Positions 24,587 to 33,735 of a DNA stretch of 64,000 nt are shown here, piece by piece. Made by a program: the position numbers and the translations under genes. Source of the stretch: Myxococcales bacterium (GTDB lineage: Bacteria; Myxococcota; UBA727; JABDBI01); assembly GCA_023248545.1 (NCBI GenBank), contig JAHFEF010000008.1, forward strand, positions 23,822-87,821, read 5' to 3'. Every line of letters begins with the position of its first letter. Positions within the stretch are counted from its first letter, which is position 1. The notes beneath the pieces were generated by a model. The model made no database searches. It worked only from the letters and a program-made list of their open reading frames with translations, and was not told the DNA's origin.

Positions 24587-25509
24587 TGTCTAAACTTCTG
24601 CAAGTTCTCTGGGTGATGCTCGGTGCGACAGTTTTGGTAACGGGTTTATTGCACTGGGTGCCAGGTGATCCGGTTGATTATATTCTCGGCGAACAGGCGA
24701 CCCAAGAAGCGCGTTTGAAATTATCTCAAGATTTGGGGCTTGTGGACGCCGAGGGTCATCCGGTGCGTTTTGTGGGTCAATATGTGGGGTTTATTTCAAA
24801 GATTTCACAAAATAAGTTACTCAGTTACAGAACACGTGAACCCGTCATGACTCGGATTGCCGCGCGTCTGCCCTATACGATGATATTGGCGCTGGCTTCT
24901 ATCTTGTTTGCATTGGCTCTGGGGCCATTATTGGGGATTATTGCGGCTTGGCGTCGAGGTGAATGGCCAGATTATTTAGGCCGCTTCGTGGCTTTACTCG
25001 GCATTAGCTTGCCGAAGTTTTTTCTGGCGCCGATGCTCTTGTTGGTATTCTCGATTTATTGGCCGATTTTTCCGATCAGTGGCGCGACAGATGGTTTGAT
25101 GTCGCTGGTGTTGCCGGCATTTAGTTTAGGCTTTGCCATGGCTGCTGTGCAGATGCGTTTTACGCGGGCGTCTATTTTAGAAGTGGCCTCGCAAGATTAT
25201 ATTCGGACGGCTCGTGCCAAAGGGCTTTCTGAACGGGTTGTTTATTTTAAGCATGCATTAAGAAACGCCCTGATGCCTGTGGTGACCGTGGTGGGTTTGG
25301 AACTGGGGTCGCTGTTAGCAGGTGCTGTAGTCGTTGAGAAAATATTTGGCTGGCCGGGCATTGGCTTACTGCTCTTGGAGAGCATCGAGCAGCTGGATAT
25401 GCCTATGGTGCAGGGTGTCGTACTGGTAATTGCGTTTTTTTATGTCGTGATGAATCTATTCACAGATTGGCTGTATGACCAGATTGATCCGAGGGTGCGA
25501 GTGACATGA
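24586..25509 (+). CDS. ABC transporter permease, DppB type
   Basis: About 307 residues with six membrane segments and the permease EAA loop (SQDYIRTARAKGLSERVVYFKHALRNALMP) followed by GLELGSLLAGAVVVEKIFGWPG. The ATG at 24586 shares a base with the stop of the binding-protein gene (TGATG). It forms a heterodimeric channel with the next permease. Confidence 0.95.
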   Translation: MSKLLQVLWVMLGATVLVTGLLHWVPGDPVDYILGEQATQEARLKLSQDLGLVDAEGHPVRFVGQYVGFISKISQNKLLSYRTREPVMTRIAARLPYTMILALASILFALALGPLLGIIAAWRRGEWPDYLGRFVALLGISLPKFFLAPMLLLVFSIYWPIFPISGATDGLMSLVLPAFSLGFAMAAVQMRFTRASILEVASQDYIRTARAKGLSERVVYFKHALRNALMPVVTVVGLELGSLLAGAVVVEKIFGWPGIGLLLLESIEQLDMPMVQGVVLVIAFFYVVMNLFTDWLYDQIDPRVRVT

Positions 25510-26270
25510 AAGCGCTTGTTCTGACGCTGGTGAGTATATTAATAGCGGTTGCTGTGTTGGGCCCACTGGCTATTGGCCCTGCCGGTTTAGAACTGAATCT
25601 TGCCCATGATTTGCAGTCAGGTTATGGTGAAAATGGCTTCGATGTGTTCACTTGGCTGGTTTACGGCGCACGCGTTTCACTCATGATTGCTTGTATTTGT
25701 ACGGTTATCTCTCTGAGTGTCGGCGTAATTTACGGGGCGATTTCGGGTTATGTGGGTGGCCTGGTGGATATTATTTTGATGCGTTTTGTAGATATTTTGT
25801 TGGCGTTTCCAGGGATATTATTGGCGTTGTATATCGCTGCAATATTAAAACCGGGGATTTTGAATTTGGTGGTCGCTTTGTGTGCAACAGGTTGGGTAGG
25901 CTATGCACGCGTGGCGCGCTCACAAGTACTTGCGGTCAAGAATCAGGATTATGTGACAGCGGCGTTGGCCCTCGGGGCGTCACATGCAAGAATTTTAGGG
26001 AGGCATATTTTGCCCAATATTTGGGGACCCCTGTTTGTCCAAGCCAGTTTTGGTGTGTCGAGTTTGATTTTGGCCGAAGCGAGTTTAAGCTTTTTGGGTT
26101 TGGGTGTTCCACCGGGGACACCCTCTTGGGGGGCTTTGCTCGATCAGGGGGTGACTTATTTGTTTGTGGCGCCGCATTTGGTGATATGGCCAGGAGTATG
26201 TATTGCTGTGGCTGTTTTGAGTTTTAATTTTCTAGGTGATTGGTTGCGAGATGTCCGAGATCCAGTTTGA
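25506..26270 (+). CDS. ABC transporter permease, DppC type
   Basis: A 254-residue permease, short for DppC because the usual N-terminal extension is reduced. The EAA loop (NQDYVTAALALGASHARILGRHILPN) is intact, and SLSFLGLGVPPGTPSWGALL is the typical DppC segment. It overlaps the DppB-type gene by four bases (ATGA). Its last 20 bases overlap uvrC, so no ATPase gene follows. Confidence 0.94.
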   Translation: MKALVLTLVSILIAVAVLGPLAIGPAGLELNLAHDLQSGYGENGFDVFTWLVYGARVSLMIACICTVISLSVGVIYGAISGYVGGLVDIILMRFVDILLAFPGILLALYIAAILKPGILNLVVALCATGWVGYARVARSQVLAVKNQDYVTAALALGASHARILGRHILPNIWGPLFVQASFGVSSLILAEASLSFLGLGVPPGTPSWGALLDQGVTYLFVAPHLVIWPGVCIAVAVLSFNFLGDWLRDVRDPV

Positions 26271-27888
26271 TTCATATCCAGAGCAGCCGGGCTGTTACTT
26301 GATGAAAGACAAAAAAGGCAAAGTCTTTTATGTCGGCAAAGCGATTAATTTACGAAAGCGCATACGAAGCTATTTTACAGGACAAGATACGCGCGTGTTT
26401 GTCTCCTGGCTCGATCGGATTCTAGATACAATTGAAGTGATTGTTGTACGCAACAATACAGAGGCCTTATTATTAGAGCAAAGCTTGATCACAAAATATA
26501 AGCCAAGACATAATGTTTTGCTCAAAGACGACAAGAATTTTTTGTCGCTTCGATTGGCCAAGCCCAATTCTAATTCGAGTGCTCCGTTGCATGAGCAGTT
26601 TCCAAGGCTCGAAATCATACGTCGGCCTAAAGCAGATAAAGCGCGTTATTTTGGGCCTTACCCGTCAGCGACGAAACTGCGCGAAATGGTGGGGTTGATT
26701 AACAAGCAATTCAAGTTGCGAACCTGCTCGGATCGCGTGATCGAGCACCGTTCCAGGCCCTGTATTCAGCACCAGATGGGTCGCTGCATGGCGCCGTGTG
26801 TGTATGCTGTTTCCGAATATGAATCTGAAATGGACAATGTGATTTTGTTTCTGAAAGGCCAAACGGCTGAAGCCCTCAAGAGACTCAAAGCCAGCATGTG
26901 GCAGGCGGTTCAAGACGAAAATTTCGAGCGAGCTGCTCAGATTCGTGACCAGATTGAAGCCATCCGAGATTCGACGGAGAAGCAGGCTGCTTATACACTG
27001 GCTAAAAAGCGTAACGAAGATATTTTAGGGTTTGCAAGACAAGCCGGCTTTTTGGAAATTGTCAGGCTGCCTGTGCGGGCAGGGCGTGTTTTAGGGGCCG
27101 AACATTATGCCTTCGAGAATCAAGAGTTCCCGATAGAAGATTGTTTGTCGGGGTTTGTGAGGCAATTTTACCAACAACTGGAGAGGGGGAGTAGACCCGA
27201 AATCATTCTGCCCATCGAGCTCTCGACTGAAGAAGTAGGTTTGGCTGATTGGGTGTTCAAAAACCCCAAACGGGGAAAATTAAAAGACTTGGTTGAGATG
27301 GCCAATCAAAATGCCGAGCATGCGTTACAAGAACGTCTCAAGCGTCTAGAATCTCATCAGGAAGCGCTCAAGGCTTTGCAAGCCTGCGCAGGTTTGGCCA
27401 AACTACCCGTAGTGATAGAGTGCTTCGATATTTCGCTGTTTCAGGGGACAGACTCGGTGGCGTCGCAGGTTTGTTTTGTCGAGGGTGTGCCAGACAAATC
27501 TCGATATCGAAAATATAATATCAAGACGGTCGAGGGGACGGACGATTATGCCAGCATGCACGAAGTCCTGACCCGACGGCTCAAGAAAGGCGATTTCCCC
27601 GATTTATTGCTGGTAGATGGCGGTAAGGGGCAATTATCCGTTGCGATGGCAGCTGTCAAAGATTTGGGCATCAAACTTCCCGTGGCTGCGATTGCCAAAG
27701 ATCCGGAGCGTTTGTTTTTGCCGAATGTTAAAAACCCGGTTGTGTTGAAAGAGCACACGAAAGAGCGCTATTTATTGGAACGTATTCGAGATGAAGCCCA
27801 CCGATTTGCGATTACGACCCATCGAGCCAAACGGGCAAAACGGATTGTGCCAGAAAAGCCGCTAAAACCTCACCCTGAATCCCTCTAA
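26251..27888 (+). CDS. uvrC: excinuclease ABC subunit C lacking the C-terminal HhH domain
   Basis: About 545 residues from the ATG at 26251. Present: the GIY-YIG nuclease (PEQPGCYLMKDKKGKVFYVGKA, NLRKRIRSYF), the cysteine region (TCSDRVIEHRSRPCIQHQMGRCMAPC), the UVR motif (ENFERAAQIRDQIEAI) and the RNase H-like nuclease (ECFDIS, LLLVDGGKGQL, RDEAHRFAI). Standard UvrC continues for about 60 residues with a double helix-hairpin-helix; here the protein stops soon after HRAKRAKR. The final residues (KPHPESL) are encoded by a palindromic element. Loss of HhH should impair one of the two incisions in nucleotide excision repair. Confidence 0.95.
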   Translation: MSEIQFDSYPEQPGCYLMKDKKGKVFYVGKAINLRKRIRSYFTGQDTRVFVSWLDRILDTIEVIVVRNNTEALLLEQSLITKYKPRHNVLLKDDKNFLSLRLAKPNSNSSAPLHEQFPRLEIIRRPKADKARYFGPYPSATKLREMVGLINKQFKLRTCSDRVIEHRSRPCIQHQMGRCMAPCVYAVSEYESEMDNVILFLKGQTAEALKRLKASMWQAVQDENFERAAQIRDQIEAIRDSTEKQAAYTLAKKRNEDILGFARQAGFLEIVRLPVRAGRVLGAEHYAFENQEFPIEDCLSGFVRQFYQQLERGSRPEIILPIELSTEEVGLADWVFKNPKRGKLKDLVEMANQNAEHALQERLKRLESHQEALKALQACAGLAKLPVVIECFDISLFQGTDSVASQVCFVEGVPDKSRYRKYNIKTVEGTDDYASMHEVLTRRLKKGDFPDLLLVDGGKGQLSVAMAAVKDLGIKLPVAAIAKDPERLFLPNVKNPVVLKEHTKERYLLERIRDEAHRFAITTHRAKRAKRIVPEKPLKPHPESL

Positions 27889-27936
27889 AATCTAATTCCC
27901 CTCTCCACAGGGTGGAGAGGGGTTAGGGGTGAGGTT
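27866..27936. mobile_element. 71-bp palindromic (MITE-like) element at the uvrC 3' end
   Basis: The outer arms AACCTCACCC (27866-27875) and GGGTGAGGTT (27927-27936) are perfect complements. Inside, an 11-bp perfect stem lies at 27898-27908 and 27912-27922 with a 3-base loop. The element supplies the last codons and stop of uvrC. CCTCACCCC/CCCCTCTCC palindromes are known as dispersed miniature repeats in many bacteria. It may also act as a transcription barrier, though no T-run follows. Confidence 0.75.
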
Positions 27937-27981
27937 CCCCCCTTGATGTAACCCCCCGGCCGATCCACACTGCACGCTTCT

Positions 27982-29229
27982 ATGAACCGACCCCTACTCA
28001 TCATTTTGGGCCTCGTTTTGGGAACCGCGCTTGGGCTGTTGTGCCACCAGTGGCCAGGGCCTTGGTTGGATGTGCTGATTGCTTATATTGCTCAGCCCAT
28101 GGGACAGCTGTTTTTGCGGCTGATCTTTATGGTTGTGGTTCCATTGGTGTTTAGCTCATTGGTGTTGGGCATCTATGAGCTCAAAGATTTTTCCAAACTC
28201 GGCCGAGTTGGGGTCAAAACGCTGGTTTACACACTGATTGCAGCCCCTATTTCTGTTTTGATTGGTCTGTTTTTGGTGACGTTTTTTGAGCCCGGCGTGG
28301 GGCTGGATCACGGGATCATGAGCCAGCTGGCGCCCAAGAGCGAAATTTTAGAAACAGTCCAGTCAGCAGAGAGCGCGACCGGGATTTTGGTTTCGTTGAT
28401 TCCGAAAAATCCATTATTGGCTGCCACGAAGGCTCTAGAAGGCGACATGGTGCCTTTTATGATATTCACGCTGATCTTTGGAATGGCGTTACTGCTGGTT
28501 CGCGGGAACAGTTCAAAAGATCCCTTGGTGGGGGCACTAGAAAGCTTGCGGGATGTCTCGATGAAGATTGTCGATTTTTCGATGATGCTGGCCCCTGCAG
28601 GCGTGGCAGGGTTGATGTTTACCATGACGGCGAAGTTTGGATTTGGTCTGATTGGGAACTTGGGCAAATTTGTTTTGGTGGTTTTATTGGGCCTGGCCAT
28701 TCAGCAGTTTGTGGTTTTCGGAGCGCTACTTAAATTTTATGCCAAGAAATCACCTTGGCTATTTTTCTCACAAATTCGAGAAGTCATGATTACGGCGTTT
28801 TCGACGTCTTCTTCCAATGCCACGTTGCCGACGTCTATTCGAGTTGCAGAAACAAATTTAAAATTAGACAGAAGCATTAGTTCTTTTATTTTAACCATTG
28901 GGTCGGCAGCGAACCAGAATGGGACGGCGTTATATGAAGGCGTTACGGTTTTGTTTTTGGCGCAGATTTTTGGTGTTCACTTAGGCTTTGACCAACAAAT
29001 TATCGTGTTGTTTATGTCTGTCGTCGCCGGTATAGGTACAGCAGGCGTTCCTGGGGGGTCGATACCCCTCATTGTGATTGTGTTACAGTCAGTTGGAATT
29101 CCTCCAGAAGGGATTGGTTTGGTTTTGGGCGTGGATAGGCTGCTGGATATGTGTCGAACCGTTTTGAATGTCACGGGAGATTTGGTGTGCGCTCAAGTGG
29201 TTGATACCAGTGAGCGTAGACGAAGTTAA
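27982..29229 (+). CDS. dicarboxylate/amino acid:cation symporter (DAACS family)
   Basis: A 415-residue transporter of the GltP/DctA family. It has the serine-rich re-entrant loop (TAFSTSSSNATLPTS), the GSAANQNGTALYEGV region, GIGTAGVPGGS in the second hairpin and GLVLGVDRLLDMCRTVLNVTGD in the last helix. It imports C4-dicarboxylates or glutamate/aspartate with Na+ or H+. The single-gene unit converges on the LarC-like gene with a 4-base overlap. Confidence 0.95.
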   Translation: MNRPLLIILGLVLGTALGLLCHQWPGPWLDVLIAYIAQPMGQLFLRLIFMVVVPLVFSSLVLGIYELKDFSKLGRVGVKTLVYTLIAAPISVLIGLFLVTFFEPGVGLDHGIMSQLAPKSEILETVQSAESATGILVSLIPKNPLLAATKALEGDMVPFMIFTLIFGMALLLVRGNSSKDPLVGALESLRDVSMKIVDFSMMLAPAGVAGLMFTMTAKFGFGLIGNLGKFVLVVLLGLAIQQFVVFGALLKFYAKKSPWLFFSQIREVMITAFSTSSSNATLPTSIRVAETNLKLDRSISSFILTIGSAANQNGTALYEGVTVLFLAQIFGVHLGFDQQIIVLFMSVVAGIGTAGVPGGSIPLIVIVLQSVGIPPEGIGLVLGVDRLLDMCRTVLNVTGDLVCAQVVDTSERRRS

Positions 29230-30197
29230 GAGATTCTGTTTTTCCAAGCAGTTAATACGTCTGCACGGACAATTTCTTGGAGTTGCCCGGATGATTTGGC
29301 TAGGCTGGCCAAATCTTCGGCCAGCGGGTCTGCACGCAGTATTTTGTCGCCCCAGAGCGATTCCACGACGCGACATACTTGTATTTTTTGAGTACGACCC
29401 AGCGTGACACTGACGGTTCTTTTTTGCAGTGTGTGCTGTTCTACAAGACTGGTCTGGATCTCCGGAGCCTGACCCAAGATCAACAAAGCTTCGATAATTT
29501 TATTTTGGTCTGTTTCCGAAGCAATGACGTAGATCAGTGTTTTGGGATGGGTGCCTTGATCTTGAACTTGACAGGTCCACAGTTTTTTGGCGCCGATTTG
29601 ATTGAGCCTGTGTGTGAGCTCACCCAAAAGATTGGTATCCGGGATATAGGCTGTAACTTGAACCAGACTGGCGATACGTGGTTCTGCAGAAGGCCCAGGG
29701 ATGGAGCGGGTAGCCATTGAAGCCGGCTCACACCATAGGGCTCTGACTTCAGGTTCAGATCCAAGACCCATCTTGATGAGTCGGCTTTCTCCTCGAGCTC
29801 CAAAGTGCGAAACACAGGCCTTAAGCAATGCAAGGGCTGTTGGATCACAGGTGGGTCCTGGCCATTCTTGTTCATAAACAGGCACTAATTCGCTGAGTTT
29901 GAGTAAAATATCTCGGTGAGGATTCTTGGGATCCAAAGACAGGGGAATGCGTGTGGCGCTGATCGCTTTGGGATCTAGCTGTGTCAGCAAAACACAAAAA
30001 TTGGTGAGTTCAGATAGGTCTTGTGGTGTGATCTTGTAGCCAGCGTCGGTTAAGAGCCGCTGGCTTTTGCTGAGTAATGCCGCTGAAATCGGGGATAAAC
30101 CTTCTGTCGCGACGGTTTTAGGGGGTGTGCCCAAATCCCGTAGCGCTGCGCATAGAGCGCGAGTCGTAACCCCCTGGCTTAAGTCAAAATGTAACAC
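29226..30197 (-). CDS. LarC-like (DUF111) nickel-insertion family protein
   Basis: About 323 residues, shorter than the usual 390-420 of LarC. The N-terminus (LHFDLSQGVTTRALCAAL) is a degenerate version of the family's FDCFSGISGDM opening. The C-terminal half (VTAYIPDTNLLGELTHRLNQ, QKRTVSVTLG and a DPLAEDLASLAKSSGQ stretch) follows LarC order. The GTG at 30197 is preferred to the TTG at 30203 because a promoter -10 lies six bases upstream. LarC makes the nickel-pincer cofactor by CTP-dependent cyclometallation; no larB, larE or larA is present and several motifs are weak, so the function may differ. Confidence 0.68.
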   Translation of the reverse strand: MLHFDLSQGVTTRALCAALRDLGTPPKTVATEGLSPISAALLSKSQRLLTDAGYKITPQDLSELTNFCVLLTQLDPKAISATRIPLSLDPKNPHRDILLKLSELVPVYEQEWPGPTCDPTALALLKACVSHFGARGESRLIKMGLGSEPEVRALWCEPASMATRSIPGPSAEPRIASLVQVTAYIPDTNLLGELTHRLNQIGAKKLWTCQVQDQGTHPKTLIYVIASETDQNKIIEALLILGQAPEIQTSLVEQHTLQKRTVSVTLGRTQKIQVCRVVESLWGDKILRADPLAEDLASLAKSSGQLQEIVRADVLTAWKNRIS

Positions 30198-30217
30198 GTC
30201 CAACTTGTAACACTGAG

Positions 30218-30956
<739 letters not shown>

Positions 30957-30958
30957 GC

Positions 30959-31516
30959 ATGTTAGATAATATTTGTAGTGAAGCCAAAGAACAAATGCAC
31001 AAGGCTGTGGAAGCGCTTAAAAAGCAATTGGCTGCGATTCGAACAGGCCGTGCCAGCGTATCTCTCTTGGATGGTGTCAGAGTCGATTATTATGGAACGC
31101 CCAGTCCGATTAGCCAAATCGCGACGATTGGGTGTCCTGACCCGCGTAGTTTGACCGTCAAACCATGGGACAAGGCTATGTTAAAGCCTATTGAGAAGGC
31201 CATTCAAGATGCTAATCTGGGCCTCAATGCGGCGGTGGACAGCGATATTGTTCGGGTTCCCGTGCCGGCACTGACGGAAGAACGCCGCAAAGAATTTGTA
31301 AAGCAGGCCAGACAGAAGGGCGAAGACGCCAAAGTTGCTGTTCGTAACGCGCGTCGTGATGCCAACGATATGTTCAAAGAGGCACTTAAAGAAAGCAGTA
31401 TGTCTGAAGACGATGAGAAGAGGGGCTTGAAGACAACCCAAGAGTTAACAGATCATGCAATTATCGAGATTGACAAACTGTTGGCGCACAAAGAAGCAGA
31501 GATCATGGTCGTGTAA
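30959..31516 (+). CDS. frr: ribosome recycling factor
   Basis: A 185-residue RRF: IRTGRASVSLLDGVRVDYYG, PWDKAMLKPIEKAIQ, SDIVRVPVPALTEERRKE and AVRNARRDAND. With EF-G it splits post-termination ribosomes. AGGAG at the end of pyrH serves as the ribosome-binding site. The 3' end overlaps the convergent folB by 14 bases. Confidence 0.98.
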   Translation: MLDNICSEAKEQMHKAVEALKKQLAAIRTGRASVSLLDGVRVDYYGTPSPISQIATIGCPDPRSLTVKPWDKAMLKPIEKAIQDANLGLNAAVDSDIVRVPVPALTEERRKEFVKQARQKGEDAKVAVRNARRDANDMFKEALKESSMSEDDEKRGLKTTQELTDHAIIEIDKLLAHKEAEIMVV

Positions 31517-31859
31517 GCGAGAGAATCACCCCAGCCGATCGTGCATTCCCAATACACCCCTGTTTTTCTAAGTCGATTTCAACCTCTTGGATTCGGGGGT
31601 CAAATTCTAAACAAGCTTCGGCCAGTGTTTGTGCGAGCTTTTCGATCAAAAAATAACTGGTTTCGCTGGCCTGTTGAGTAAGAAACCGAGCCAGATCTCC
31701 ATAATGCACTGTATCAGCGAGCTGATCCGTTTGTCGTGCTTTCAAGTCAGACAGCTCAAGTTTGATGTTGAGTGTAATAACTTGTGGTGCCAAGCGCTCA
31801 GGAGCATTGCAACCAATTAGACAGCGGATTTTTAGGTCGCGGATATAAAGTTGGTTAAT
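31503..31859 (-). CDS. folB: dihydroneopterin aldolase, apparent ATT start
   Basis: The FolB reading frame continues upstream of the first ordinary start codon. Reading from ATT at 31859 gives 118 residues, the normal FolB length, opening NQLYIRDLKIRCLIGCNAPE, which is the conserved FolB N-terminus. Later come LADTVHYGDLARFL, ETSYFLIEKLAQTLAEACL and DPRIQEVEIDLEKQG. AAGGGAG lies six to seven bases before the ATT; no ATG, GTG or TTG is in frame there. The start overlaps the sixA stop by 28 bases. It acts in folate synthesis. An annotation starting at 31793 would miss 22 conserved residues. Confidence 0.85.
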   Translation of the reverse strand: MNQLYIRDLKIRCLIGCNAPERLAPQVITLNIKLELSDLKARQTDQLADTVHYGDLARFLTQQASETSYFLIEKLAQTLAEACLEFDPRIQEVEIDLEKQGCIGNARSAGVILSLTRP

Positions 31860-32320
31860 ACCCAGCTCCCTTTGTGATTCAATGCTCTGTCCCAGCTCGG
31901 AGCCGGGTGCGTGAGTACAGCGATATTGGCCGGCTCAAAAGTTTTATATTCCCCAGACAACCGCTCAATCAAGCTTTCCAGCGTTGGGTTATGGCCAATC
32001 ACCTGGACCGTCGTGCAGGGTGGATTTCTATCTTCGATAAAGTGAATAATATCCTGCGGATTCGCTCGATAGAGCGCGTTCGTGATTTCGATCTTAGGCA
32101 TTGTTGTCAACGCTGGCACAAAGAGTTCCAGCGTTTCACGTGTTCTGAGAGCGTCGCTGCAATAAATTAGATCGGGCTCTAATTGGAGCTCAACAATTTG
32201 TGCCGCGACGTTTGGGACTGAGCGGCGCCCTGAAGGCGCCAAAGGGCGCTCATGATCTGAAAACTGGTCCAGAGCAAAAGCGCTTTTGGCGTGCCGCATC
32301 AACAGCAATCTACAAGTCAT
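31832..32320 (-). CDS. sixA: SixA-like phosphohistidine phosphatase
   Basis: A 162-residue histidine phosphatase: RLLLMRHAKSAF with the RHA catalytic motif, DHERPLAPSGRR, CSDALRTRETLEL and VQVIGHNPTLESL with the second histidine. SixA dephosphorylates phosphohistidine in phosphotransfer proteins. It overlaps the degQ stop by four bases and runs into folB, forming a degQ-sixA-folB operon. Confidence 0.93.
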   Translation of the reverse strand: MTCRLLLMRHAKSAFALDQFSDHERPLAPSGRRSVPNVAAQIVELQLEPDLIYCSDALRTRETLELFVPALTTMPKIEITNALYRANPQDIIHFIEDRNPPCTTVQVIGHNPTLESLIERLSGEYKTFEPANIAVLTHPAPSWDRALNHKGSWVLTNFISAT

Positions 32321-33735
32321 GGTTTCTGCAGTACCACAAAAATCGTGCTGTTTTGTCGTCGGATTAGGATTCTCAAAATGGCTTTCTGAGGAGCCTTCTT
32401 CACCAAGGCAGCCAAGCTTTCGGCATCTTTGATAGGTTGATTATTAACTTTCACAATTACGTCGTCTTTTTCGATCCCTGCCATGGCTGCCAACGATTGT
32501 GGATTAACCTCGACGACTTTGGCGCCTTGAAGTGTTTGTTCTTTGTAGTTGGCTACGTTGATGCCCAATTCCTCCAAACTCTTGCGATCAGCTTGTTTCA
32601 GAGGCTCTTCTTTGTTCAAAGCTTCCAACGTAATGCGCAGTGTCAAATAATTGCCATCTCTGAAGACTTTGAGTGGTGCGCTTTTGCCAACACCAGCCAG
32701 GCCCGCTTCGAGTTGCAATGAGCTCGCATCTTCAATGGCTTTTCCATCAAACTCTGTGATGATATCACCGGGTTGAATCCCCGCTTTAGAGGCGGCGCTG
32801 TTCGGTACAACTTCGCGCACCAGTGCACCCTGCGCATAGGGCAAACCAAGCTCTTTGGCCAAATCAGAAGACACGTTTTCAATCTTGACGCCCATGCCAG
32901 ACCGAGAAGCTTTGCCGTTCTTTTTGAGCTGGGGTAAAACATGTTTCACTTGATCAATGGGGATCGCGAAAGCGATGCCTTGGCCGGAGGCACTGATCGC
33001 CGTGTTGATCCCAACGACCTCGCCAGACATATTCAGCAAAGCGCCCCCTGAGTTGCCTGGGTTAATGGGTGCACTGAGCTGCATAAAATCAAACAAACCA
33101 CGTTTCCCAGAGGGTTGGATATCACGACGACCTCTGGCAGAGATGGGCCCAAATGAAATCGAGTGTTCAAGGCCCAGTGGGTTACCAATGGCCATGGCGA
33201 AGTCACCGACTTGCATGGCCGTCGAGCTGCCCAGTGGAATTACTGGCCAGTCTTTTTTGTCACTCTTAATCTGAATTAAAGCAATGTCGGTATCAGGGTC
33301 GGTTCCAATAACCTCGCCATCGTATTCTTTGAGATCGCCACCTACTTTGATCTTAATCTTGGTAGCACCTTCAATAACGTGATTGTTGGTAACGGCGAGT
33401 CCAGAGGGGTGGATAATAAATCCGCTCCCAAGGCCCGTGCTCTTTTGGGGCTGTTGCGGCATTCGGAAAAAATCTTCAAAGCCAGGTGGCAGTTGAAGTT
33501 GACGGTTGGGTTGAGTGACGGACTCCGTGGTGACCACCAAGACAGCCGGCTTGACCCGATTGACCAAAGGAGCCAGTGAAGGAATAGGGATTATTGAGCT
33601 CTTCGCCTGTTCCGGAGTTAATTCGACCCATAGGTCGGTGGCTTTCGACGGAGAGAGCGTGGGTTTGTCTCCGAAAAAAGCCACAAGCCAGAATGAAGGT
33701 ACGGTCACAGCGAGTACAATTAGGATCTTTCTCAT
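32317..33735 (-). CDS. degQ: periplasmic serine protease, DegP/DegQ family
   Basis: A 472-residue HtrA protease: N-terminal signal or anchor (RKILIVLAVTVPSFWLVAFF), a trypsin-like domain with H119 (VTNNHVIEG), D150 (DTDIALI) and S229 (PINPGNSGGAL), then two PDZ domains (around residues 275-360 and 385-470). It degrades or holds misfolded envelope proteins. The start codon sits back to back with the proposed slt start on the other strand. Confidence 0.96.
   Translation of the reverse strand: MRKILIVLAVTVPSFWLVAFFGDKPTLSPSKATDLWVELTPEQAKSSIIPIPSLAPLVNRVKPAVLVVTTESVTQPNRQLQLPPGFEDFFRMPQQPQKSTGLGSGFIIHPSGLAVTNNHVIEGATKIKIKVGGDLKEYDGEVIGTDPDTDIALIQIKSDKKDWPVIPLGSSTAMQVGDFAMAIGNPLGLEHSISFGPISARGRRDIQPSGKRGLFDFMQLSAPINPGNSGGALLNMSGEVVGINTAISASGQGIAFAIPIDQVKHVLPQLKKNGKASRSGMGVKIENVSSDLAKELGLPYAQGALVREVVPNSAASKAGIQPGDIITEFDGKAIEDASSLQLEAGLAGVGKSAPLKVFRDGNYLTLRITLEALNKEEPLKQADRKSLEELGINVANYKEQTLQGAKVVEVNPQSLAAMAGIEKDDVIVKVNNQPIKDAESLAALVKKAPQKAILRILIRRQNSTIFVVLQKP

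Noticed and set aside
27898..27922. Strong hairpin after uvrC as a rho-independent terminator
   Set aside because: No T-run follows; it is better explained as the core of the palindromic element.
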